Under the pieces are notes generated by a model. It was not told the origin of the DNA. It ran no database searches and was given only the letters and a program-made list of their open reading frames with translations. A stretch of 22,621 nt of DNA from Pseudocercospora fijiensis CIRAD86 (Eukaryota; Ascomycota; Dothideomycetes; Mycosphaerellales; Mycosphaerellaceae): contig NW_006921532.1 in assembly GCF_000340215.1 (NCBI RefSeq), positions 6,327,864-6,350,484 on the forward strand, given 5' to 3'. The stretch's first letter is position 1; the number at the start of each line of letters is the position of its first letter. The position numbers were made by a program, and so were the translations under genes. Shown here in pieces: positions 1 through 9,301 of this stretch.

Positions 1-219
1 TCGAATTGACCCCTGCATCCTAACTCATCCGATGGCGTCCTCATCACGACGGCCTGAACCTAAGCAGAGGGAGTACCTGCCGTGTTGTTGCTAGCAGAGA
101 AAACCAACCAGCCCAGTGAAACAAGACCCCAACCAACCCACCTCAAGAGCACCTCCCCTTCTCTTTGCCTGCGATACAGCTTATTTATGATCACAAAATT
201 CCACCCCATCTTCCAATCA
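1..219. other. Intergenic, nothing recognised
   Basis: No reading frame, repeat or RNA motif is convincing here. The stretch lies upstream of the tRNA-like element and could hold part of its 5' flank. A CCAAT pentamer ends about five bases before the tRNA-like 5' end, but a single pentamer is weak evidence. Confidence 0.5.
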
Positions 220-326
220 GGGGATATGGTCCAATGGTAAGATACATCGTCCGTCCTTACGAACGTGTCTGGACACGTTCGTAAGGACGGGCGTTGGGAT
301 GCGTGGTTCGATACCGGCTATCTCCA
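220..326 (+). tRNA. tRNA-like element with hairpin-extended anticodon arm
   Basis: The two ends fold as a tRNA. A 7-bp acceptor stem (GGGGATA at 220-226 with TATCTCC at 319-325, one G-U pair) is followed by discriminator A326. An A-box-like TGGTCCAATGG starts at 227. A D-arm with three pairs, an anticodon stem CATCG/CGTTG with one T-T mismatch, a 5-nt variable loop and a T-loop TTCGATA with a weak stem complete it. The 7-nt anticodon loop is missing. In its place, 251-269 and 272-290 are perfect 19-nt inverted arms with 2 nt between them, continuing the anticodon stem. No anticodon with T33 can be assigned, so this is not an ordinary decoding tRNA. A run of five T at 338-342 could end Pol III transcription. 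It may be a tRNA pseudogene, a tRNA with an odd hairpin intron, or a tRNA-derived RNA. Confidence 0.5.
251..290. repeat. Perfect 19-bp inverted repeat with 2-nt spacer
   Basis: Arms 251-269 and 272-290 are exact reverse complements around a TG spacer. Beyond the perfect arms pairing continues with a T-G wobble, G-C and C-G, into the anticodon stem of the tRNA-like element that encloses it. It is the tightest hairpin in the first 9 kb. Confidence 0.95.
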
Positions 327-776
327 AATATTGCGTGTTTTTGCTGCGATTGTGCATTAGGTCTGAAAGTCGGAGAGTGAGAAAGCGTCTGAATGCGAGT
401 TGGGCGCTTGTAAGGACTGCTGGGCATCTTCGCTTCCGGGCTGAAGTCAGTACCTCACGCAAAAGAAGCCATCTTCACTGCATCTCCCAAGGAAAAACGC
501 CGAAGAGGGCGGTCGCGCGTTATTCGGAATTTCATTCCCTCATCCTCTCTTCTCCTATATACCCGACTCTGGAGTCTGATCAAACCATCATCGTGCTTCC
601 ATAATCCCACCTCAAGTCCCCTCCAAAACAGAGACTCTCAAAAGTCCCATCGAAAGCACAATCCCATAAAATCAGACCCAGAATCCACATAACGATGCTT
701 TGATAGGCACCACATCATTCCCCTGCAAGTGTGGCCTTGCTCGCAGAACGCCTATTCGCCCAACGCCCGAATAACA
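327..776. other. Intergenic, 3' flank of the RSC7 gene
   Basis: No gene is supported in these 450 bases. The stretch must contain the 3' untranslated region of the minus-strand RSC7 gene. Short frames on both strands lack domain features and look random. No clear AATAAA signal on the minus strand was found close to the stop codon. Confidence 0.5.
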
Positions 777-2491
777 TCAAACTGGATACCCACTAAAGCC
801 TATCTTCAAAATTCCTCGCTCCTCCGTACCCCATTGCTTCTTCCATTGCATCTCTGTAGCGCGGGCCTCTTCGAAAGCGCGACGGCAGTCTTCCGGTAGC
901 TCGTCTATCAGGTCTTGGCTAACGGTCTGCAGTCCATTTGGTCCTGAGGTGGGATCTTCCACGTGTCCGTCAGGTCCAGGGTAGCCGGCGTTGCTGATGG
1001 GAGGCGCGGTGTAGACCGTGTCGATGACCTGGAAATTGCGAGAGATGACCGCTGGCAGTGGAGCGAAGAGCGAGTTCGGATCTTGATCTTCTTCGTGATG
1101 GCCATTTGTTAAGTCACCGTTCGCCAGTCCGTTGGTAAGTCTCCTCTTCGCCGGCCTCTCGTCATCAGGAGGGATGTATTCCCACTTCGCATGCGTCGGT
1201 TGCATGATCTTGGGGTAGAACATCATATTCGTGTTGGCGTCATATACGCCGCCCTTGTTCGCGTGGCGCAGTGCCGTGAGGGATGCGTTGTATCTGCCGG
1301 CTTCTCGAGCATGCATGAACTGCCAGTTATGCAAAGTAATATTATTCCTTCGCTTCCCGACAGGTCCTTGCTTGTTTGGCACAGTACCACCTTGTTGTCG
1401 ATAAACTTCACTTGCTCCAAACCAAGCAACGTAGCGATTGCGGTTGTACTCGGAACGATTGTCCGGGACGTAGTCATCTGGGTCTGCGAGCTCGCCTTCG
1501 ACAACTCCATCTTCTCGTGCTTTGGTGACTTTGTAATCGTCAATGACCCTCTTTCCGCCAACGATGATTCTAGCACCGAATTCGCGAAAGACAGATCTTG
1601 CCGTGACGACACCAATATTCCGACCTTTGTAGCTGTTGGGGAGAATATCTCTGTCGATGAGATCTTTCTTCTCCTCCTCACCAACCACGACCTTGAAGAG
1701 CTTCGGGTGTTTCGTGAAGAAGAGGTAGCTGTCTCTGAAGCCACAACATCTGGCAGGCTCAGTCGACAACATGTAGAGTCGTTCGCCCTTGCCCATGATG
1801 GTGAAAGTTCGCACTCTATACTCTCGCCCTCCTTGTAGATTGCCGAGCTCATCAACCTTTTCGTCACCTTCGTCATCCTGATCAACCAGCGCTTCGTCCT
1901 CATAGACTTCGTAGACTGACCCATCCTTGTCGGTCACTGTCTTTGGTCCTTCATCTTTCGCGCCTTTCCTTCGTCCCCTGAAGCCTCCACGCGCTCTGCC
2001 AGTGCCAGTACCCGGAGGCCTCCCTCTCCGTCTCCGCGCTGGTGTCCCGCTTTCGCTACCTTCCTCGCCAGGCTCAGGCGTATCTTCATTGCCGCGCCGA
2101 CTCGGACGCGATCTTCCTCCCCGCGCTCGCCGTCTCGGTATCGTTGTGATCGTCGGCTCTTCCTCGTCCTCATCGTCTTCCTCAGCAGCAGGAGTTGCAG
2201 CTCCCTCTGCGTCTTCATCCTCCGCATCATCAGGCTGTTCCATAATAATTTCCTCTTCGCCGTCTACCATTGTCTGATCTTCGTCCTCTTCTTCGGGTTC
2301 GTGTCGTGGTGTCGGCGTTCCTAGGAAAGAGCGAAGTGTCAGCGCGTGCTTTCCATCAATCCATCAATCGCATTCCCTTGCATCACCTCAATCCGCATTC
2401 CAGTTTCAGAGTTAGACTCACGAGTGACATTGAGGCTGATACGTGTGCTCTTGCGACCCGTGTGGTGGCCACCTCCCTTTTTGAAGGGCAT
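777..2491 (-). CDS. RSC7: RSC7/Swp82-family chromatin-remodelling subunit (two exons)
   Basis: Predicted component of the RSC/SWI-SNF ATP-dependent nucleosome remodelling complex in the nucleus. Exon 2 is 777-2320. Exon 1 is 2422-2491, and splicing gives 537 residues. The N-terminus is basic, followed by a very acidic stretch (about 50-80), Arg-rich segments, an AT-hook core RRRGRPPG (about 120-127) that should bind AT-rich minor grooves, and an RGG-like patch. The conserved Rsc7/Swp82 region follows, with RTFTIMGKGERLYMLSTEPA (about 194-213), a CCGFRDSYLFF segment and YKGRNIGVVTARSVFREFG. The C-terminus ending KIGFSGYPV is typical of the filamentous-fungal family. A start at 2270 would give 497 residues, but the frame stays open upstream to a consensus acceptor, and a GTGAGT donor lies in phase behind a new ATG. 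Identity rests on recognised family motifs, not a search. The cyclin gene lies upstream on the same strand, 1.3 kb away. Confidence 0.88.
2321..2421 (-). other. Spliceosomal intron of the RSC7 gene
   Basis: On the minus strand the 101-nt intron starts GTGAGT (2421-2416) and ends TTTCCTAG at 2321. A branch-point-like GCTGAC lies about 20 nt before the acceptor. Removing it joins a 23-codon first exon beginning MPFKKGGG to the acidic N-terminus in phase 1 without a stop. Length and signals are normal for a filamentous ascomycete. There is no transcript evidence. Confidence 0.78.
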
Positions 2492-3803
2492 CGTGCCGAT
2501 GTTGCTGTGCTCTAGGCTGTGAAGATGCGCGAGTGACTGCTTTGGCGAATCGAGCTGGCTGGGCTGTGTGCTTGGCTTTGCGAGACGCGGCTGGCGAGAA
2601 AGCGCGATTTCCTCTTGCCGTTGCTCAAACCTTATTTCGAGCCTCAGTACACATCACGTGACAGAGCCTCACTTTTGGTACTGCACAGTACGATGCCGTC
2701 TCGGTTTCCGTGCCACGATATAGTCACGTTTCTAGAGCGCTTCGAACATGCAATCCAAGGAAACAGGAAGGGAGAAAGGCAGTTTCGCCCAAGCGAAAGC
2801 CCCATCGCCAGCCAAACCAGGCCGGCGAAAGGGTGTATCCATTTCATCCATTAAAATCAAAGCTATCCTCTAGTTTTTGGGCGAAGGTATTGAACCTTCC
2901 TCTTCTTAAACCCATATTTCTCAACGATCGTTATGATGTCGCTGCGATCCCTCCGCTTCCCGCAATCATCTCATGCGAAGTGGTATCTAAACGCAGCAAG
3001 CCAAAGTTTTGGACGAAAGCAAGCATTCAAAAGCCCGCAAGCTAGACGCAACCTATTCCGTGCGCTGGAGACCTGTTCCGCCGCAGTGTGTAGGGCAAGT
3101 GTTCAATTCTTCTCCTTCCCTCATTGCTGCAACCGGGCCTGTCCTGCACAACTACAGGTGCATCCATCTCGCCTCGGCAATCAAAATCATATGCATGAAC
3201 GGAAAAGCAAACATCAAAGGCTCCAATAACAACTCGCTTTCCCCATCGCATGTCCCCATTTTAGCAGAATCAAGTTCCATTCCCCGATGCTTGATCCCCA
3301 TTTTAAACGCCATGCTGTGATCGATCGGGTAATAGTGTAACATTGCAGTGTGAAAAAGCAAATCCCCTAGTATACCAAGTCCCGTATCCGTGATGCCGCG
3401 CGCAAAAACATGATGAAAAAAGTGTAGAAAAGTAGTGCCGCCCGAGAACATAAGACGTAATGATTCATGACTGTGCCGGCATAAGGTAGAGCGCAGATTT
3501 CTGCATTGAAGGTGAACGCCTGTGGTGAGCACGCGTTGCAGATGTCCATTGGCCGAGCCAAAGTCTCGGTCGTCGTCGTCGATGCAGCAATGTAAAGCCA
3601 GGACCAGTTTATTAGAAAGCTTTGTGCAGGTCGAATCAAGTAGCGTAACTTTCCATCTAGGTCCGGTCCTTAAGAAAACTTTTCGAGGTGGAGAGAACGC
3701 TGCAAGTGACGTGGTCTAGTATTGAACGCAGAAAGACGCCCAGAATTGGCGTGACTCAAGGTCGATCGTCCATAACAACTGCTCAGTAGTGTTCTTTAGA
3801 TGC
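2492..3803. other. Intergenic: RSC7 promoter and cyclin 3' UTR
   Basis: No gene is supported in these 1.3 kb. The minus-strand RSC7 promoter must lie at the low-coordinate end and the 3' UTR of the cyclin gene at the high end. On the minus strand an AATAAA (plus-strand TTTATT at 3608-3613) lies about 190 nt past the cyclin stop and is a candidate polyadenylation signal. The short frames here are not protein-like. Confidence 0.55.
2654..2661 (-). promoter_or_regulatory. TCACGTGA palindrome (E-box) upstream of RSC7
   Basis: The 8-bp palindrome lies about 160 nt before the predicted RSC7 start. Read on the minus strand with its next base it is GTCACGTGA, which fits the Cbf1-type bHLH consensus. 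Function is inferred from position and motif only; an identical GTCACGTGA occurs at 9255-9263 with no gene beside it. Confidence 0.35.
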
Positions 3804-5255
3804 CTAACCCATGACAGTCTGAGCTGTGTAGCCGGACGCCAATGGGTAGGGTCGATAGTGGTGAGAGTATGCACAAGTCGAACAGCTGCAATCGTAGCGA
3901 TGGGTAGTGTTCCAAGTGCCATGATCCCATCCGGTCGAGTAGGTCGGCGTCTGGTAGTAGGCCGAGTGGTTGGCATTGCCGTACTGATAGGCAGTCTGGC
4001 GAGCACGCTCCTCAGAAGCGCGTCGATTCGCTTCCTCAATCTCGGCGTAAGACTCATAGCGTGCTGGCCGCTTGTAATAGTCATCCACCTGGCGGGAGCT
4101 GGTAGACCAAGGGTCAGCAGCTGAGTAAGGTGTTGAGTATTGTGTGGAAGGAGCCGAGAATGGCTGCTCAAACGCACGAGTCGAGGACGTCGCTGTGTGT
4201 GGCGTCGGGTACGGCGAGAATCGATCGCGACTCGTGGTCGTATGGCGGTGCACGTTAGTGTCCAGCGGCGAGAGTCGAGCAGGAAGCTGTTGTGCTTGCT
4301 GGGCTTGGCGCTCGAGCTGCTTGGCGCACAACTCAGCATCATACTTCTTCCACGATTCGATCCAAGCCTGCAGGCCGTTAGATGCAAGTGGATCGACGTG
4401 AAGGCGCCATTCGAAGAGAGCGAGCCACGCCATCTCCAGCTTGTTCAGCTCCGCCACCTTGATAGCGGTAACGTCGGACCACGATCGGTTGATGAATGTG
4501 TTGTCGTCGAGGAACTTGCTGCCGAGGATGAGGGAGACTGCGAGGAGTCTGTAGATCTGGTTCTCGCCGGCAACGACCGAGTCTGGGAAATTGCACAGTC
4601 TGTCGTTCAGATAGTGCAAGCTGAGCAAGATGGTGGCGGAGGGTAGGCGCGTCGCAGAGAGCACTTGATGCACCCACTTGCGGAAGGATGGGTGGCTTTG
4701 CATCGAGTGTTGAAAGCTTCGAGTAGCGTCAATATCAGCCAGGCTGACGGGGGAGAAGAGGTAATCATACATAGACGCAGTTGCATCAGTCACGAAATCC
4801 GTCATACGCTCCATGTCGTAGTCGAGCTTGGCAGACACGCCGCCAGTTGCCTTTTCCTCCTTGGAGGCTTGACGTTGCTGCTCGCGAGCGGCAGCATTCT
4901 GCTGTTCTTGTTGCTGGAGTCGTCGTTGGTAGTCATCGGTGAACGATAGACGGTCGTTGATTCTCAGCGGTGGCAGAATTGGGGCGCCGATGGGCTCGTA
5001 GAAGTTCTGGATCGGCGGCAGGCTCGTGGTGGGCTGAAAGGCTCCTTGATGAAACTGGTATGTCGGTGGTGCAGGTGCGACTGCTGGCTGCATGTACCCT
5101 TGCTGGTAATCGTAGGCGCTGTCGTGGCGGTTTTGGCTCACTGGCTGCTGGTATGGATCTTGCGAATAATTCATGCTGCTGTAGTATCCGGAACCAGAGT
5201 CTGGGGGAGTGAGTGGTAGTTGACCGGCCAAGGGCCTCTGATAGTAGCCTGGCAT
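3804..5255 (-). CDS. Pho85-type (PCL/Clg1-like) cyclin
   Basis: Single-exon gene of 483 residues. Residues 1-100 are low-complexity and rich in Gln, Tyr, Pro and Ser. Residues 105-135 are Gln/Arg-rich and may form a short coiled coil. The cyclin box spans about 145-290: DYDMERMTDFVTDATASMYD, then FRKWVHQVLSATRLPSATIL, LHYLNDRL, IYRLLAVSLILGSKFLDDNT and LNKLEMAWLALFEWRLHV. This layout matches the PHO80-like cyclin family, whose members activate the kinase Pho85/PhoA in cell-cycle, polarity, nutrient and glycogen control. The long disordered N-terminus and a Ser/Tyr-rich tail after the box resemble yeast Clg1 more than the short phosphate-pathway cyclin Pho80. Which PCL paralogue it is cannot be settled here. 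The chosen start is the first Met of the frame and begins a typical MPGYYQRPL segment. The gene is in tandem with RSC7 on the same strand. Confidence 0.83.
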   Translation of the reverse strand: MPGYYQRPLAGQLPLTPPDSGSGYYSSMNYSQDPYQQPVSQNRHDSAYDYQQGYMQPAVAPAPPTYQFHQGAFQPTTSLPPIQNFYEPIGAPILPPLRINDRLSFTDDYQRRLQQQEQQNAAAREQQRQASKEEKATGGVSAKLDYDMERMTDFVTDATASMYDYLFSPVSLADIDATRSFQHSMQSHPSFRKWVHQVLSATRLPSATILLSLHYLNDRLCNFPDSVVAGENQIYRLLAVSLILGSKFLDDNTFINRSWSDVTAIKVAELNKLEMAWLALFEWRLHVDPLASNGLQAWIESWKKYDAELCAKQLERQAQQAQQLPARLSPLDTNVHRHTTTSRDRFSPYPTPHTATSSTRAFEQPFSAPSTQYSTPYSAADPWSTSSRQVDDYYKRPARYESYAEIEEANRRASEERARQTAYQYGNANHSAYYQTPTYSTGWDHGTWNTTHRYDCSCSTCAYSHHYRPYPLASGYTAQTVMG

Positions 5256-6509
5256 CGTTGTAATGAGGCAGCAGAAGCGCAGAAACGGTGCGTGGATGCG
5301 ACCTGAAGATGTCAGTTTTGTCCGGAAAGTTCCATGTCAAGGAAAAATGGAGTGAACAATGTGCGCACCGTTTCCTGTCCTTCACTCGCACCGACAAAGA
5401 CCGAGCACCTTTTGCGAGCGGTGCAGAGCTTATTGCCTCTTAACCATGCGATGAGGTCCGATGTTAAGTGTTGCTAGATGTGTTGGATTGATGTGCGACA
5501 GTGGATTGCGCAGGATGTCTCAGGTGTCGCGCGCACAATGAGATCGGGAGACTTGGTGAAGTGATGTCGATCTTGGCAAAATGATGCTGCGACTCACGCA
5601 CTGGAGTCAGAAGCTGACGTGTCGACGTATGCGCGAGTGGCGAGGGTGATTATGACGCGCGAAGATGGATGCGCGGACGGTGCTCAGTGAAGAGGTCGCC
5701 CAGGTGGTAGTGAATGAGTGTCGGTGTACGTCGGTGACGGTGGTTGTGTCGTGCCGGGAGAAACAAGCGTCGGTGTGTAGGAAGGCTGAAGCTGCGCGGT
5801 CTCAGACTGTCAAGCGGGCGAGAAAATGGCAGACTGGACGAGAGGCTGATGTCGATGTCGTCGTCGCCGCTCGTATGGCAGTCGATGGGATGGCGAAAAG
5901 TCGAGATGCGCGTGCTGCTGCTGCTGCTGCGGCTTTGACCGTGGCTGAGAAGCGACTAGAATACAGGAGGGCCGGAAGGGGAAGAAGCTGAAATACGAGT
6001 GCGTCGTCGCGGGTGATGAGGGTCGGTGGGGGCGGGCGCGAGGTTGGTCGACGGTCGTGCTGCCTGGCTCTTACGAGCACCTGTTGCCTGCAGAGTGCAC
6101 GGTGGTGTAGAGAAGGAAGGCCAGACAGAGGGCGAGGGCGAAGGCGAGGGCGAGAAGGAGGTAGTAGCGTGGAAGAACAGGCGGAGCGCAGACGACGGAA
6201 TGGGATGGGTCACAGGCGGCCGCTGCTGCTGACGACGAGCAAAGTCCACCGTGTTCCAAGCTCCGTTGTCTGTGCGCCGTGCTTGCCCGCAAGATTAACA
6301 GCCGGAAGTAGCCGCTGCTCAACGCTTGGTGATGCTCGGCGTCTCCTGGTGCAGAAATTTACTGATGGGACGAAAAAGCTGTCCGCCAGTTTCCTGCCTT
6401 TGCCAGGTGTCGCGGCGGGCAGCCTGCTTCGTGGTGCCGCTGCCACAGGAGTTGTGATCGCGGGCGAGAGGAATGTGTGACGCGCACAATGGAAGTCTTT
6501 ACCACGGAC

Positions 6510-6533
6510 ACACGCAGACACGCAGACACGCAG
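6510..6533. repeat. Three exact copies of ACACGCAG
   Basis: An 8-bp unit is repeated three times without change. It lies in the gene-poor stretch and has no evident function. Confidence 0.9.
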
Positions 6534-6750
6534 ACTCGAGAGGTGCATGACGGCTACGGTATCTGACCCGGCCAGGCTAGGCAAAAGTACTCCTGCACAT
6601 CCGGTGGCAGCAAATAGAATGCTCGCCTTAATCAATTGCGCCGACTGGCCCATCAAAGCGAGCCTGTCCTCGCTCCGACTCTTCCCTCCACCGCCACCGG
6701 CCGAGCGACACAGCTGGCTTTGTGGATTCATCACGCGATGGGATGCGCTG

Positions 6751-6780
6751 CCATGCCATGCCATGCCATGCGATGCGATG
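6751..6780. repeat. Pentanucleotide microsatellite, four CCATG then two CGATG
   Basis: Six tandem 5-bp units, the last two differing by C to G in the second base. It is a likely length-variable marker. Short frames crossing it are artefacts of the repeat. Confidence 0.9.
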
Positions 6781-8444
6781 GATGCTCATGAGATGACAAA
6801 CTGCTTGCAATCTTGCCCGCCGCTCGCCCCGTCATTGACTCCCACCACTCACGCTTTTTCGTGAAAGAATTGCCGGCTGGGGGCGCGTTTCCTTCGTCGT
6901 TTGCGGACATGTCTTTGGTCATGCTTTCATCAAGCCAAAACTCTGTTCACACACCGCACCACCTGGCCCCCCGAAGCATCGTGGAATTCCAAGTCTTACG
7001 TACCGCTACCGGTCATACCATCCAGCACACATCATCGTCATTACTGCTGCTGTTGCCTCGGCGCTCTCCGGCTTTGCCTCCTGCTGCATTGTGTGTTGTG
7101 TTCTACTTGGTGGAGTGGGTGTTGGCACTGTTGGGCCAAGATCCTCGCCATTTCATTTTTAGACCGCAATCAATCATCCCATCCGTCGTGGCCCGCATGC
7201 GGACATCACGTACACACCACTTTCTGCAGCCGTTGCTACATATGTATCTGCAGCAAGTCACAACTCCCGCGCTCCTTGAAATCTGCCGCCTGCCACCGGC
7301 GAAATTTCCTGCCTACAGGCTACAGTCGGTACAGTATGATCGATGATGAGATGTGTGTGATGTGTGCATACGTTTCGCTACACTACCTAACCTATCGCAT
7401 TCCCAAGCCTTCCGCCAGACAGGTTCCCGGCTCGAAGTTGAAATTGCCTGTGACACGTGGAGAATTCTCCCGTTTCGTGTCGCGTGTCGACGCAACCTCT
7501 CCTTTCCAGCGGTTGCAACAAGAAAGGCGAGGCGACTGCTGACTCTCATTAATAATAATACCACTGTGAACACCAAAATCCATATCTTCTCTCAGCCAAC
7601 ATTTCGCTCTCCGTCCAGCCCTGTCTATTGCACTGCTATTCCCGTTCGCTGTGCAGGGCTCCTACACTGCAGATCTGGAGGCGCAGGTGCTAGCTTTCCA
7701 CATTAAGCCCACGCCATTGTTCTGCGCCGAGTCTCGGCCTTTGAGCAGTGTCTCGAGTAAAACAGAATAATGTGAGGCTGTTCCGGATGCATGTGGAAGA
7801 CAATAGGTACCTTCCGGAACACACGCTGCTGTTGTCCGCGCTGTCTCCGAGACATCAGCTGTCGGTGGAAATCCGGCCTTGCCTTGCCTTGCCATACCGA
7901 TTGGGCACGCCAGAGTCGTGCAACTTCCTGCGAATCTATGGTATTGGTGGGAGTAGCAGCTCGGAGGTGGATGACTGTTCCTACTGACTGGTACCAGCTC
8001 CCGCGTATCTGCGCTCGCTCGCATCCGGTCTCAGGCACTGCTGCCCGAGGTCAAGCGCCATGGCTTTCACAGGCACCTTTGCATCTGCCGGCTGAGAAGA
8101 TCTCGTGAAGACCCAGCATGACCGTTGACAATGGCGACTACTGGCGAAAGACTGACGTACTGGTGCGAATGGCTGGGCTTTTGTGCAACATGGACTTTAG
8201 CCAGGAATGTTCTTTCTGTGCCAGTGGTCGACAGACGTTGGTGAGCCAAAGACGCCAGAAGATCCTCGAGGTGGTTGCTCCTGGCCTGGACTGCCAGACT
8301 GCAAAGATTAAATCGCCGAATCACACGTCAGGACCAGCATTCTTTGCACGGTCTGGGAAGGAGCCTCGCCATGCATCGTTGTCTCACAACAGCACCACGC
8401 TCCACGACCTGGAGCGAGATCTGATCCGATCCATTTACTCATGA

Positions 8445-8923
8445 TCACAGCACGCATGAATTGATCACGAATTCAGTTGACAACTTGACTCTTCGATTCG
8501 AGCGTTCCCGTCAACCCCTTGCCGGCGACAAGTAGAGTCATCTTGACAGGACCATCCTTCTAGCCTGAACGAGGAGAAAAGGTACGTTGTGTGCTACGCT
8601 ATTCCTTAGTCTCTTGTGAACTCAATATCAAGCATTTCCTCCCCTATTTCCTTTCCAATTGGACGTTCCACACATACTACTAGATCTGCTGGAGTACGGA
8701 TCCTCCCAGTTCTCATCATGAGCCTGATATGAGTGAACTACGAGGCTTCAAGCTTGGCATTATTGAAATTTCATATCAATGAGGCCTGTCTATCAAACCA
8801 TGCCACATTCTCGTCACTCTAGAATTAGAGCATATGTTCTCCTAGTCGTTGCTGTCCAGTTCAAAAAGATTGGTGTGAAGGTGCAGGTAAAGTCTTGGCG
8901 TGAAAAAAAGTCGGCTTGCACAA
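8445..8923. other. Intergenic, nothing recognised
   Basis: No gene, RNA or repeat is supported. Base composition is still normal, slightly more AT-rich than the preceding stretch. Confidence 0.5.
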
Positions 8924-9095
8924 AGCTATACTTATGATACTATATCTCTTCCTCAACGCCTACACTTCTACAAGCACTACTGAAGCAAAAGAAGAGAATG
9001 TGTCTACCGAGCCATACTGATGATACCACATCTCTTCCTAAACGCCCAACCTTCTACAAGCAATACTAAAGCAAAAGAACAAGATCTGTCGACCG
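8924..9095. repeat. Two-copy tandem repeat, 86-bp period
   Basis: Unit 1 (8924-9009) and unit 2 (9010-9095) align base for base. Shared landmarks are ATGATAC, ATCTCTTCCT, CTTCTACAAGCA and AAGCAAAAGAA. Many of the differences are C/T or A/G transitions. It lies just before the compositional boundary and has no coding frame. Confidence 0.85.
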
Positions 9096-9144
9096 ACTGT
9101 ACTAAGGTTAGTTTTGGAGACAGGTTCGAAGGTCAAGTATAACT

Positions 9145-9226
9145 AACCACTGATGGGACTCGAACCCACAATCTTTGCCATTTCCCGTAACCGGAAAGCA
9201 ACGCCTTACCATTAGGCCACAATGCC
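9145..9226 (-). tRNA. tRNA-Arg(CCG)-like sequence with 10-nt intron, probably degenerate
   Basis: Read on the minus strand from 9226. The acceptor 5' strand is GGCATTG, followed by T8, a perfect D-stem GCCT/AGGC and an anticodon stem TTGCT/GGCAA. The extended loop starts TTCCGG, giving anticodon CCG (Arg) with T33. A 10-nt intron TTACGGGAAA sits after position 37. The variable loop has 5 nt, and the T-arm is GTGGG-TTCGAGT-CCCAT with a final G-U pair. The acceptor 3' strand CAGTGGT pairs at six of seven positions, with G-G at 2-71 and wobbles, so the stem is weak. No T-run terminator follows. The 8-mer AACCACTG (plus strand) occurs at 9145-9152 and again at 9230-9237, on either side, which could be a target-site duplication of a tRNA-derived insertion. 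It may be a real gene, a pseudogene or a SINE head. Confidence 0.6.
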
Positions 9227-9301
9227 CAAAACCACTGGTCATAAGACAAGGTTAGTCACGTGAGATGTCAAATACTATATATACGCTATAATCAGCCGCT
9301 A

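Larger units (their letters stand above)
5256..8444. other. Long gene-poor stretch upstream of the cyclin gene
   Basis: About 3.2 kb of normal, rather GC-rich composition, with CpA and TpG present as usual, so it is not RIP-altered. Several frames of 60-210 codons exist on both strands, but they overlap each other, are dominated by simple repeats or Arg/Ser bias, and show no domain. The first part is probably the promoter and long 5' leader of the minus-strand cyclin gene. Simple repeats include six TGC units at 5913-5930 and GGCGAR units at 6131-6154. A spliced gene with short exons or a noncoding RNA cannot be excluded from sequence alone. Confidence 0.5.

Noticed and set aside
1191..1838. 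Plus-strand frame of 215 codons opposite the RSC7 gene, and other frames overlapping it
   Set aside because: Antisense shadows of a well-supported gene. They lack domain features and owe their length to the codon use of the other strand.
6013..6764. Overlapping frames of 155 and 184 codons on opposite strands
   Set aside because: Both are Arg/Ser/Ala-biased, cross simple repeats, overlap each other and show no domain.
6813..7542. Plus-strand frames of 177 and 213 codons in different phases
   Set aside because: Each overlaps the other out of phase, and the translations are Cys/His/Ser-rich without family features. They look like chance frames in unselected sequence.
7877..7892. CCTTG triplicate as a functional repeat
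   Set aside because: Three pentamer copies are too few to distinguish from chance simple sequence.
8118..8444. Plus-strand frame of 108 codons
   Set aside because: No recognisable motif, no supporting context and no conservation evidence. It was not called as a gene.
9255..9263. GTCACGTGA as a promoter element
   Set aside because: Same motif as upstream of RSC7, but there is no gene beside it. Probably chance.
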